A DNA stretch of 64,000 nt, taken from assembly GCF_910588665.1 (NCBI RefSeq), contig NZ_CAJUPR010000001.1, forward strand, positions 201,300-265,299. Reading direction: 5' to 3'. The notes under the pieces are model-generated. The model was given only the letters and a program-made list of their open reading frames with translations, had not been told where the DNA came from and searched no databases. This stretch comes from an uncultured Brachyspira sp. Lineage in GTDB: Bacteria > Spirochaetota > Brachyspiria > Brachyspirales > Brachyspiraceae. Both the position numbers and the translations under genes were made by a program. The number at the start of each line of letters is the position of its first letter. The first letter of the stretch is position 1. This document shows positions 56,984 to 64,000 of this stretch, in pieces.

Positions 56984-57856
56984 ATGTCTAATGAAATGAA
57001 AGCAAAATTAAAGCCTATAATTATAATAGTAATATTACTTGTGATTTTAACAGCGGGATTTTTTATTACTAAAAGTATATTGAGCAGCAGTAATATACCT
57101 GTTTTAGATTTTGGATATTCAGAAACCAACGATATGCCTGAAGATACCATAACAACAGATGATATATTCGGAGATGATATAACCCCAGAGGAAAAAGATT
57201 TTCTAGCCACAAATAACACTATACTTTCGGATAAAAATACGAATACTCAGCCTGCAGATAATAAAGATGATTATATAAATCTTTCTAATAATGGTTTATA
57301 TGAGTCTTATAATAATAATGATATACCAGATATACCTCCTGTACCTAAACCTAACGGAGGCAGAAGCTCCGCTTATACATACAATACTGAAAATACTGTT
57401 TTGGTAACAAGTTCTAATACGCTTAGACCTGATAATAATATTTCAGCCTCTGCATCTTCTGTTAATACCAATGTAAGAATAAGTTCTTTTATTATAAATT
57501 ATAATGACAGATTTGTTGCAACGAGAACCAATCCAGTTTTAATAACTTTAGCTGTAAAATCTCCCGCAGAGGGCAGATATGCAAGAATAAGAGTATATGC
57601 CAGAAAAGTAGATAATAATTATAATATATTAAGCAGAGATTTAGTATTCTATCTTCCGAAAATATATGTATTGGACGGGCAGGCTCAGACGCAATTCTAT
57701 TTTGCAGGAAGAATGTCCGCAGGAAACCGTTATCTTCCTAAAGGCAGATATATATTATATGCAGAGACTGAAATTACTGATGAAAACGGCGTATCGGTCG
57801 GAAAAACGGGAAGATACCCTGTGCCTCAATGGAATTATGTTGTAACATTGCAATAA
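56984..57856 (+). CDS. Membrane-anchored protein with disordered linker and beta-rich C-terminal domain
   Basis: 290 aa, unrecognised. A single transmembrane segment (residues 11-32) is followed by an Asp/Asn/Thr/Ser-rich linker (about 40-165, PDIPPVPKPNGG in the middle), then a beta-rich domain (about 168-290: FIINYNDRFVATRTNPVLIT ... LPKGRYILYAETEITDENG). The C-terminal domain looks immunoglobulin-like and probably lies outside the inner membrane. It follows the sigma gene by 91 bp and ends in a strong terminator. No catalytic motif is visible. Confidence 0.55.
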   Translation: MSNEMKAKLKPIIIIVILLVILTAGFFITKSILSSSNIPVLDFGYSETNDMPEDTITTDDIFGDDITPEEKDFLATNNTILSDKNTNTQPADNKDDYINLSNNGLYESYNNNDIPDIPPVPKPNGGRSSAYTYNTENTVLVTSSNTLRPDNNISASASSVNTNVRISSFIINYNDRFVATRTNPVLITLAVKSPAEGRYARIRVYARKVDNNYNILSRDLVFYLPKIYVLDGQAQTQFYFAGRMSAGNRYLPKGRYILYAETEITDENGVSVGKTGRYPVPQWNYVVTLQ

Positions 57857-57860
57857 TAAA

Positions 57861-57894
57861 ATAAAAGCCCTAATATATATTAGGGCTTTTATTT
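57861..57894. terminator. Bidirectional terminator after the anchored protein gene
   Basis: Stem ATAAAAGCCCTAATA / TATTAGGGCTTTTAT, A and T tracts on both sides. Confidence 0.9.
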
Positions 57895-57912
57895 TAAATT
57901 TTTTAATAAATA

Positions 57913-58269
57913 TTATTTGTTTTCTAATCTCATATACAAAATAGGAAAATGATTGTCTTGTTCATCATAATAATTATTAATGGCATATTCTGTCAATTTT
58001 CTGCCTATTCCTTTGCCTGTATAATTAGTATCTAAAAACAATATTTCTAATTTATTATTTTCTATTCCCATCATACCTATAGCAGTATTATTATCTTCTG
58101 CAATTATCAAATGTTTTATTTGTATTAAAGCAGGTTTTATATATTTTGATATGCTTATAATATCATTTTCGTTTAAAAATAAATGAGTTTCTCTAACATA
58201 TTTTTCCCATAATATATATAGTTTATCAATTAATTCGGGTTCTCTATTATTTAATTCATATATATTCAT
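57913..58269 (-). CDS. GNAT acetyltransferase with an internal deletion, probably inactive
   Basis: 118 aa, similar to the YjaB/PhnO-like GNAT group (E. coli YjaB has 147 aa). The N-terminal half (LWEKYVRETHLFLNEND) and the acetyl-CoA loop LDTNYTGKGIGRKLTEYAINNY are intact. The C-terminal HFPILYMRLENK is also typical, but the segment between, which in relatives holds NEQN..A..FY..MGF, is absent. The frame is kept, so about 30 residues were lost by in-frame deletion. It lies 18 bp downstream of the orphan binding-protein gene and is probably co-transcribed. Confidence 0.7.
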   Translation of the reverse strand: MNIYELNNREPELIDKLYILWEKYVRETHLFLNENDIISISKYIKPALIQIKHLIIAEDNNTAIGMMGIENNKLEILFLDTNYTGKGIGRKLTEYAINNYYDEQDNHFPILYMRLENK

Positions 58270-58287
58270 AATACCGCTAAAAATATA

Positions 58288-59037
58288 TTATTTAAAGTTT
58301 TTTTCTATTAACTTTTCATAAGTACCGTTTGTCATTATTTGAGACAGTCCGTCATTAATTTTTTCTAAAAGCAAAGTATCCTCTTTTCTTATGGCTATGG
58401 CATAATCTTCTTTTATAGCATCGCTTTCTATCAATTTTATATCATCATTATATTTTGCAAAATTTTTACATGGCTCTTTATCAAATACAACAGCGGCTAT
58501 CTTTTTTGATTTTAAAGCAAGTACAGCGGCGGCTCCCGTATCAAATTTTTCAACATTTAATCCCTCTTTTTCACTCATCACCGTATCGCCAGTAGTACCT
58601 ATAACAACTCCGATATTTTTTCCGATTAAATCGTTAAATGTGATTATAGAATTATCATCTTTATGAACCAGCATAACTTGGCTTGATATATAATAAGGTT
58701 TTGAGAAATTAACAAATTGTTTTCTCTCTTCAGTTACAGTCATTCCAGCTATTATAACATCTATCTTTTTTGCTTGCAATGCAGGTAAAAGTCCTTTAAA
58801 TTGCATATGCGTAAACTTGGCATTTAAACCTGATAATTCAGCAATTTCATTCATAATATCATAATCAAAACCGGCTATATTGCCGTTATCCAAATATCCG
58901 AAAGGAGGAAAATCTGCATCTATTCCCACATATATAGTATCTTTAATATTCTGTTCAGATGTATTTGATGTTTTTTCATTTGAACATGATAATGCTGCTG
59001 ATAAAGCAATAATCATAAATATTAATATTTTTTTCAT
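58288..59037 (-). CDS. Amino-acid solute-binding lipoprotein (SBP_bac_3), orphan
   Basis: 249 aa. Lipobox at about Cys18 (ALSAALSC). Family-3 pattern: TIYVGIDADFPPFGYLDNGNI-like start, NIAGFDYDIMNEIA, FKGLLPALQAKKIDVIIAGMT, TEERKQFVNFSKPYY and the late DYAIAIRKED. It is related to the binding protein at 24349, but no permease or ATPase gene lies nearby, so it probably uses a transporter encoded elsewhere or the one at 25339-26755. Ribosome site GAAGG. The promoter has an operator-like palindrome shared with that locus. Confidence 0.9.
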   Translation of the reverse strand: MKKILIFMIIALSAALSCSNEKTSNTSEQNIKDTIYVGIDADFPPFGYLDNGNIAGFDYDIMNEIAELSGLNAKFTHMQFKGLLPALQAKKIDVIIAGMTVTEERKQFVNFSKPYYISSQVMLVHKDDNSIITFNDLIGKNIGVVIGTTGDTVMSEKEGLNVEKFDTGAAAVLALKSKKIAAVVFDKEPCKNFAKYNDDIKLIESDAIKEDYAIAIRKEDTLLLEKINDGLSQIMTNGTYEKLIEKNFK

Positions 59038-59063
59038 TTTTAACCTTCTTTAATATTTTATTG

Positions 59064-59081
59064 AATACTATTTATAGTATT
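59064..59081 (-). promoter_or_regulatory. Operator-like 18-bp palindrome downstream of the orphan binding-protein promoter
   Basis: AATACTAT-TT-ATAGTATT, perfect. It lies just after the predicted transcription start. Half-sites match those in the promoters at 25300 and 26800. Confidence 0.55.
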
Positions 59082-59091
59082 GATGTATAGA

Positions 59092-59120
59092 ATATTACTT
59101 TAATATATTATAAAAGTCAA
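59092..59120 (-). promoter_or_regulatory. Promoter of the orphan binding-protein gene
   Basis: Minus strand TTGACT (59115-59120), 17-bp spacer, TAATAT (59092-59097). Confidence 0.5.
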
Positions 59121-59176
59121 GAAATTAAAATATATATTTTTAATGCTGTCATATAAAAAATATAGCTATCATAATA

Positions 59177-59204
59177 TTGATATAATGATTATTTAATATA
59201 TAAT
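59177..59204 (+). promoter_or_regulatory. birA promoter, positioned for a leaderless transcript
   Basis: TTGATA (59177-59182), 16-bp spacer, TATAAT (59199-59204). The ATG starts at 59211, 7 bp after the -10 box, with no ribosome site between. Confidence 0.7.
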
Positions 59205-59210
59205 AGAAAA

Positions 59211-59978
59211 ATGAAAGTTAACATATTTACAGAAAATTTGAATACTAAAATATACGGACAAAACACTGTATTATTTAAATCTTTGGAAAGTACAAATAAA
59301 AAGATGATTGAAGATTTAAATAGCAGTATGAAATTAGAGGAGGGAAGCGTATATATAGCATTAAATCAGACTGCAGGTAAGGGAAGTTATGGCAATCAAT
59401 GGCATTCCGATAATGATTTAGGCTTATGGTTCAGCGTTTTATTATATTATCCGTATAGAAAAGATGCATTAAGTTTTTTGCCTGGTATTGCTTTGAGTAA
59501 ATGTTTAAGAGATAAATACGGTATAGAAGCTCATGTAAAATGGCCTAATGATGTTTTGGTTGGCAATAAGAAAATATCTGGAACTCTTATTCAAGCTACA
59601 TCTGTTAACGGCAGAAATGCATGCATAATAGGAACAGGAATTAATTTATATCATAAAAGTGAAGATTTTTCTTCGGATATAAGACATAAAGCTACATCTT
59701 TATATATGGAATCTAATATAAAAACTGAATTATCATACTTTTATAAGATATTTATTTCATATTTTGAAGAAGTTTATACAGGAAAAAAGAGTTTGCCTGA
59801 ATATTTTATTGAATACAGCAATATGATAGGAAAAACCGTAAAAGCAAAAAAAGATAATGAATATATTGATGCTTTAGTTAAAGGCATAACGGAAGAAGGA
59901 TATTTAAAAGTTATAGTTTATGGAAAAGAGGAGACTTGGATATCAAGAGCTTCTTTAGATATATATACAAATTATTAA
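59211..59978 (+). CDS. birA: Biotin-protein ligase (biotin--[acetyl-CoA-carboxylase] ligase)
   Basis: Attaches biotin to carboxylase BCCP domains through biotinyl-AMP. 255 aa. Family motifs: STNKKMIEDL near 27, QTAGKGSYGNQWHS near 61-74 (the GRGR-type biotin loop, here GKGS), KWPNDVLVGNKKISGTLI near 108-125 and GTGINL near 144. The N-terminal DNA-binding domain of E. coli BirA is absent, so this is a ligase, not a repressor. No Shine-Dalgarno site; a leaderless mRNA is inferred. A small membrane protein gene follows 24 bp later. Confidence 0.93.
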   Translation: MKVNIFTENLNTKIYGQNTVLFKSLESTNKKMIEDLNSSMKLEEGSVYIALNQTAGKGSYGNQWHSDNDLGLWFSVLLYYPYRKDALSFLPGIALSKCLRDKYGIEAHVKWPNDVLVGNKKISGTLIQATSVNGRNACIIGTGINLYHKSEDFSSDIRHKATSLYMESNIKTELSYFYKIFISYFEEVYTGKKSLPEYFIEYSNMIGKTVKAKKDNEYIDALVKGITEEGYLKVIVYGKEETWISRASLDIYTNY

Positions 59979-60002
59979 AAATTAATTAAACGGATAAAAA
60001 AT

Positions 60003-60239
60003 ATGAGAAAACCTATACCATACAAAAAACAGGGAGAAAAAAAACATATTAATAAAAAAAAATTAGCTTTGCTTATAGTATTTGAAATTATTATTATATT
60101 ATTATCCATAGTAACTACAGCCTTAATATCATTGTTATTTAGTATTAATCCTTATATAAGTGCGGCAATAAGCGCTGCTATACTTATTGTATTCAGCATA
60201 TTTATAGCTAAGGAATTATTATTTAGCATTAATAAATAA
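60003..60239 (+). CDS. Small hypothetical membrane protein
   Basis: 78 aa, unrecognised. A basic N-terminus (about 20 residues, KKHINKKKLA) precedes two hydrophobic helices at 23-45 and 50-72 with a short turn. It should insert in the inner membrane with its basic end in the cytoplasm. It follows birA by 24 bp and shares its terminator, so it is probably expressed with it. The ribosome site is weak (CGGATA). Confidence 0.5.
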   Translation: MRKPIPYKKQGEKKHINKKKLALLIVFEIIIILLSIVTTALISLLFSINPYISAAISAAILIVFSIFIAKELLFSINK

Positions 60240-60242
60240 TAT

Positions 60243-60282
60243 AACCTGTCATTATAAATGGGGTTTATTATGACAGGTTTTT
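60243..60282 (+). terminator. Terminator of the birA operon
   Basis: Stem AACCTGTCAT / ATGACAGGTT followed by five T. Confidence 0.8.
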
Positions 60283-60529
60283 CAAGAAAACATATGATAA
60301 AAAATAAAAACAATCTAATGCAAATAGTATACTATATATAGTTTTTTATCAATATAGAATTTCAAAATATTTTGTTTAAAAGCCATAAATATTGCTGATT
60401 TTTATTTAAAAATCAAAAAAATATAATAATTTTTAGAAATATACACCTATCTAAATTATGATATGCATTTTTACTTACTTTAAAAAGTTAAATAATATTT
60501 AAATGCAGTATTTTATCTGTACTATGCAG

Positions 60530-61516
60530 TTACGGTATTATTAAAAATCTCGTTGTGGAAAGTATAATACTAAGACATATACAAATAAGCGCTGTTATAA
60601 TAAAAGGCTTATAAAGTTCCTCATATTTAATTAGGTTATCGTCAAGTATAGGCTTTTTTTCTATTCTGTCTATGGTATTGTAGACATTGTCTAATGCAGA
60701 TGTAGTTTTAGCATTAAAATATTTTCCTCCTGTAGATGCGGCTATATCTATTAAAGCCTCTTCATTTAAGGTAAAGTCAGCCCTTACTCTTCTTTTGCCG
60801 TAATTAGGATCATTGTATGTGACCCAAGCATTACTTCCGTTGGCATCTCCTATTCCTATAGTATATATTTTTATATTAAAGTTAGAAGCTATTTCCGACG
60901 CTAATTTAGGATCTATTTCTCCTGAATTGTTTTCTCCGTCTGTAAGAAGTATAATTATTTTTTCATTATTATCTTTAATATTTCTAAGCATATCAACTGC
61001 AGTTGCAATACCTAATCCTATTGAAGTAGAGCCTTCTTCATCTATTTTTATTTTTTTTATTTCTTCCTCTAATGAAATATAATCAAAAGTGGCGGGAGAT
61101 AAAACGGAAGTTTTCAAAGCAAATGCAACTAAACTTATTTTATCAAAATTTCTTTTCTTTATGAAATCTATCATAGTTTTTTTTGAAGCTTCCAGTCTGG
61201 TGGGCATCATATCTTCAGCCATCATAGAGGGTGAAACATCAACTACAAGAGAAATATAAATGCCTTCGCCGTTTATATCCGATAAATGAGAAACTTTTGC
61301 AGGACGCGCCAAACCTATAATAGAAAAGAATAAAGCTGAAACTATAAGGGCAAACGGCACATCTTTTATATAATATCTGGATTTTAATACTTTAGACATA
61401 CTTACTCTTGGATGCTTTACCGAGTATGAATGATTTTTTCTGGTTTGAATATATAAAAATATTATAATCGGTAAACTTAATAGTAAGAATAAAAATTTAG
61501 AAGATACGAAAGTCAT
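60530..61516 (-). CDS. batA: BatA-like von Willebrand factor A protein
   Basis: 328 aa. N-terminal BatA/DUF58-associated membrane segment (residues 7-23), a second segment near 53-70, then a VWA domain with the MIDAS DVSPSM (Asp93-x-Ser95-x-Ser97), GSTSIGLGIA and LLTDGENNSG. A last transmembrane helix is at about 308-326. Bat (Bacteroides aerotolerance) proteins are linked to oxygen or envelope stress; the DxSxS motif is intact so metal binding is likely. Its usual partners (MoxR, DUF58, batB) are not in the window. The 290-bp gap downstream contains only the birA terminator and a short palindrome. Confidence 0.85.
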   Translation of the reverse strand: MTFVSSKFLFLLLSLPIIIFLYIQTRKNHSYSVKHPRVSMSKVLKSRYYIKDVPFALIVSALFFSIIGLARPAKVSHLSDINGEGIYISLVVDVSPSMMAEDMMPTRLEASKKTMIDFIKKRNFDKISLVAFALKTSVLSPATFDYISLEEEIKKIKIDEEGSTSIGLGIATAVDMLRNIKDNNEKIIILLTDGENNSGEIDPKLASEIASNFNIKIYTIGIGDANGSNAWVTYNDPNYGKRRVRADFTLNEEALIDIAASTGGKYFNAKTTSALDNVYNTIDRIEKKPILDDNLIKYEELYKPFIITALICICLSIILSTTRFLIIP

Positions 61517-61609
61517 TTGCCTATTTTCCTGATTTATTATAAAGTAATATTCGGTAGATTATTATACTAAAATACGGATAAAAGTAAAGAATGAAATATA
61601 AAAAATACT

Positions 61610-61637
61610 TTGCAATTTAATATCTATTTAGTATAAT
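61610..61637 (+). promoter_or_regulatory. pheA-aroK promoter
   Basis: TTGCAA (61610-61615), 16-bp spacer, TATAAT (61632-61637), leading to an AAGGA ribosome site 8 bp before the ATG at 61675. Confidence 0.6.
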
Positions 61638-61674
61638 ACTAACTGCTTGTTAAAAATAAATTAAGGACATTATA

Positions 61675-62790
61675 ATGCTTGATGAAGAGCTGTATGAATT
61701 AAGAAAAGAAATTGATATAATAGATAAACAGATAGTGAGTTTAATAGATAAAAGAATGAAAATAAGCTTAAAAGTAGGAGAGACAAAAAAAAAGTATAAT
61801 GCTCCCATATTTGATCCTGAAAGAGAAAAAAATATAATAGCAGGTAAAATACAATTACTTGAAAATAAGGAATTATCAGGGTTAATTACAACAATATATA
61901 ATAATATTATGTATTCATCGAAACAGTTTCAGAAGCATTTAATTGACGGCTGCAGCAGAATTAACCATAATAATAAAGAAGGAATTAAATATAATGTCAT
62001 GGCGGCTTATCAAGGCAGAGAAGGAGGAAACGGATATGAGGCGGCTTTAAAATTCTTCGGAAAAAATACTGAGCTTATAAAAAAAGTTAATTTTGAAGAT
62101 GTTCTTGAAAGTGTAAGAAGCGGCGAGAGTTATTACGGAGTTCTGCCTTTGGAAAACTCTTCCACAGGTATGGTCAATGAGGTTTTGGATATACTTGCTG
62201 ATTATAACTGCAAGATAGCAGGAGAGATATATCTGCCTATAGAATATGCTCTTATGTCTAAAAAAGGAAGAGATATAAAAGATATTAAAAAAGTTATATC
62301 GCATCATCAGGCTTTAAAGCAATGCTCCGATTTTATAAAAGAAAATAATTTTGAAGAGATAACAGCTTCAAATACAGCCGAAGCCGCTTTTATAGTTTCA
62401 AACTGCGAAGATAAAACTATTGCCTCCGTTTCAAATAAAAATGCATGTAATATTTATGATTTGGAAATACTCAGAGAAAATATAGAAAATATAAAAGGAA
62501 ATACAACCCGTTTTATCATAGCGGTAAATTATGATAATGCTTTAAAAAAAGGAAGCAAAATGACTATAAGATTTTTACTTCCTCATGAAAATGGAAGCTT
62601 GGCAGATTCTTTAACTAAATTAAATGTTTTCAATTTAACTTCTATAGTGAGCCGTCCGCATAGTATGATAAAATGGAGATATTATTTTTATATAGATATG
62701 ACAGGAGATTTTGATAAGTATAAAGAAGAATTTGAAGATTTTAAGAAAAGCGTAGAAGATTTAATAATATTGGGGCGCTATGATGAATAA
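61675..62790 (+). CDS. pheA: Bifunctional chorismate mutase/prephenate dehydratase (P-protein)
   Basis: Makes phenylpyruvate from chorismate for phenylalanine. 371 aa. Chorismate mutase helix LRKEIDIIDKQIVSLIDKRM (8-27) with FDPEREKNI, then prephenate dehydratase with AAYQGREGGNGYEAALKFF, YGVLPLENSSTGMVNEV, and NTTRFIIA near 283, and an ACT domain with VSRPHSMIKWRYYFYID near 333. The ACT ESRP motif appears as VSRP, so phenylalanine feedback may be altered. The aroK start overlaps the end by 11 bp. Confidence 0.95.
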   Translation: MLDEELYELRKEIDIIDKQIVSLIDKRMKISLKVGETKKKYNAPIFDPEREKNIIAGKIQLLENKELSGLITTIYNNIMYSSKQFQKHLIDGCSRINHNNKEGIKYNVMAAYQGREGGNGYEAALKFFGKNTELIKKVNFEDVLESVRSGESYYGVLPLENSSTGMVNEVLDILADYNCKIAGEIYLPIEYALMSKKGRDIKDIKKVISHHQALKQCSDFIKENNFEEITASNTAEAAFIVSNCEDKTIASVSNKNACNIYDLEILRENIENIKGNTTRFIIAVNYDNALKKGSKMTIRFLLPHENGSLADSLTKLNVFNLTSIVSRPHSMIKWRYYFYIDMTGDFDKYKEEFEDFKKSVEDLIILGRYDE

Positions 62791-63304
62791 TAATAAAACT
62801 ATATTTTTGATAGGATTGCCGGGCTCAGGAAAAAGCGTTTTATCCAAACTTCTAGCCGAAAAATTGAATTATGCTTTATATGATACGGATTTATTTATAG
62901 AAAAAAAAGAAAATAAAACTGTAACAGATATTTTTGCATATAACGGAGAGGATTATTTCAGAAATATTGAAAGTGAAATATTAGAAGAGCTTAGCAGTTT
63001 GAATAATGCCGTTATATCCACAGGGGGCGGCATAGTTCTTTATAAAAAAAATAGAGAAATTATGAAAAAAAATGGGCTGACTATTTTTATAGACAGAGAT
63101 CCTAATATAATACTTATGAATATAAATACAAAAGAGAGACCGCTTCTTTCAAAGGATAAAAATAAATTATTGGAGCTTTCAAAACAAAGAGATTCTTTAT
63201 ACAGAGAAGCCTCGCATATAGTATTTGAGTATAATATTTGGGAAGATAATATTGAAGATACTTTTAAAAAATTTTATGACTTTATTAAAGAATATAAAAT
63301 TTAA
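62780..63304 (+). CDS. aroK: Shikimate kinase
   Basis: Phosphorylates shikimate for the pathway to chorismate. 174 aa. P-loop GLPGSGKS at 12-19, DTDLFIE near 36 (substrate Asp), the Arg in YFRNIESEIL, GGGIVLY near 80 and the lid RPLL near 115. Overlaps pheA by 11 bp, with GGGGC before the first ATG; the second ATG 3 bp later is equally possible. Good translational coupling with pheA. Confidence 0.95.
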   Translation: MMNNNKTIFLIGLPGSGKSVLSKLLAEKLNYALYDTDLFIEKKENKTVTDIFAYNGEDYFRNIESEILEELSSLNNAVISTGGGIVLYKKNREIMKKNGLTIFIDRDPNIILMNINTKERPLLSKDKNKLLELSKQRDSLYREASHIVFEYNIWEDNIEDTFKKFYDFIKEYKI

Positions 63305-63318
63305 CCAAATTTATAATT

Positions 63319-63912
63319 ATGAAAAATAATAAAAAACTAATCCCGAAACTCAGATTCCCTGAATTCCAAACAGCAGGCGAATGGGAAGAAAAAAAATTGG
63401 AAGAACTTTGCAGTATAAAAAAAGGAGAACAAAAAAATAAATTAGATTTAATTGAAAATGGTAAATATCCTGTATTAAACGGCGGTGTAACTTTTTCTGG
63501 TTATTGTAATTCATATAATAGAGAAGCAAATACAATAGCTATAAGTGAAGGTGGTTCTTGCGGATATGTTAATTTTATAAAAACTAAATTTTGGTCTAGT
63601 GGGCATTGCTATACATTACATGATGCAAGTATAGATACTTTATTTTTATATCAATGTTTAAAACATAATGAAAATAGAATAATGAAATTAGGAATAGGAA
63701 CAGGAATAAAAAATATACCATTATCATATATAAAAGAATTTTCAATACAAACATCAAAGTCTATTAAAGAACAGCAGAAAATTTCAGAAGTATTGAGCAC
63801 CGCCGATGAGCTTATAGACTTAGAAAAGCGCAAACTTGAAGCATTAAAGAAATATAAAAAAGGCTTAATGCAGAAACTGTTTCCTAAAATTGAGCCCGAG
63901 CCATTGACTTAA
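63319..63912 (+). CDS. hsdS: Half-length type I restriction specificity subunit (HsdS-like)
   Basis: 197 aa, about half a normal HsdS. IPKLRFPEF and WEEKKLEELCSIKKGEQ open the target-recognition domain (about 20-150, IAISEGGSCGYVNF, LGIGTGIKNIPLSYIKEF), followed by the conserved coiled-coil region (KEQQKISEVLSTADELIDLEKRKLEALKKYKKGLMQKLF). So it has a normal start, one recognition domain and the normal end. No hsdM or hsdR is seen in the window. It may be a dimerising half-subunit, a recombination donor, or a remnant. There is no strong ribosome site. Confidence 0.85.
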   Translation: MKNNKKLIPKLRFPEFQTAGEWEEKKLEELCSIKKGEQKNKLDLIENGKYPVLNGGVTFSGYCNSYNREANTIAISEGGSCGYVNFIKTKFWSSGHCYTLHDASIDTLFLYQCLKHNENRIMKLGIGTGIKNIPLSYIKEFSIQTSKSIKEQQKISEVLSTADELIDLEKRKLEALKKYKKGLMQKLFPKIEPEPLT

Positions 63913-63948
63913 TTCATTTAATTCAATGCATAAAGTCGAAGGCAGGCA

Positions 63949-63968
63949 TAGCAATAATAAAAAAAGAT
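63949..63968 (+). repeat. Dispersed short repeat, copy 4
   Basis: TAGCAATAATAAAAAAAGAT, 37 bp past the HsdS stop, preceded by TCGAAGGCAGGC. Confidence 0.35.
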
Positions 63969-64000
63969 ACAAAATAATAAAATATAATCCCATCAGCAGA

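Noticed and set aside
60324..60335. Palindrome ATAGTATACTAT resembling the transport operator
   Set aside because: It lies between convergent genes beyond a terminator, where a promoter operator is not expected; short AT palindromes are common here.
1..64000. tRNA, rRNA, tmRNA or CRISPR array
   Set aside because: No cloverleaf-like GC-rich stretch or regularly spaced direct repeat was seen in any gap on either strand.

Overview
The window is AT-rich spirochaete DNA, most likely from Brachyspira. The evidence is the strong A/T bias at every codon position, a large share of lipoprotein signal peptides, a BspA-like (DUF285) surface-repeat gene fused to a DUF4132 domain, and gene families I associate with intestinal spirochaetes. 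This is inferred from sequence character and recognised families, not from a database match. I found no rRNA, tRNA, CRISPR array, prophage or transposase.

Layout. 1-4.8 kb: the 3' part of nusA (with a C-terminal zinc ribbon), a methyltransferase, purB and a pseudouridine synthase. 5-8 kb: oligoendopeptidase F, a small membrane protein and a decayed gene. 8-17.2 kb: a flavin oxidoreductase, gyrB, a nonsense-riddled BspA/DUF4132 pseudogene, recF, metK, a methyltransferase remnant and mgtE. 17.3-24.3 kb: pfkA, a TagA/WecG-like glycosyltransferase, a two-gene TPR envelope operon, a DUF368 (PopT-type) protein, ridA, aroE and aroD. 24.3-26.8 kb: an amino-acid ABC transporter. 27-32 kb: a PepSY-like periplasmic protein, a C45-type hydrolase, an intact DUF4132 protein, a nitroreductase and a polytopic membrane protein. 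32-38.6 kb: a JAB-DinG helicase fusion, a CapA-like lipoprotein, a CorC/HlyC-type protein, an amidase lipoprotein and a CheX-like phosphatase. 39-47.4 kb: dnaE, clpB, a sodium:amino-acid symporter and msrB. 47.5-57.9 kb: a patatin-like phospholipase with a helical partner, aroB, htpG, a second PepSY-like gene, a divergent HD-GYP protein, a sigma-70 factor and an anchored extracytoplasmic protein. 57.9-64 kb: an internally deleted acetyltransferase, an orphan solute-binding lipoprotein, birA, a BatA-like VWA protein, pheA, aroK and an orphan half-length HsdS.

How the genes fit together. Aromatic biosynthesis is spread over three sites (aroE-aroD, aroB, pheA-aroK). Envelope functions dominate the rest: lipoproteins, a peptidoglycan amidase, a lipid-carrier translocase, a phospholipase and PepSY-like proteins. 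Many promoters can be read as TTGAYA-like and TATAAT-like hexamers, often 16 bp apart. Two of these (pseudouridine synthase and birA) place the predicted transcription start at the ATG, suggesting leaderless mRNAs. Three amino-acid transport transcripts share an ATAGTAT/ATACTAT-type element at their promoters.

I found no clear-cut new multi-gene system. The observations I rate most worth following are the JAB-DinG fusion, the shared transporter operator, the 22-bp perfect hairpin between the second PepSY-like gene and the HD-GYP gene, the BspA/DUF4132 reading frame with three stops and no frameshift, the orphan half-HsdS, and a short dispersed AGCARYAATAAAAAATTAT-type repeat.
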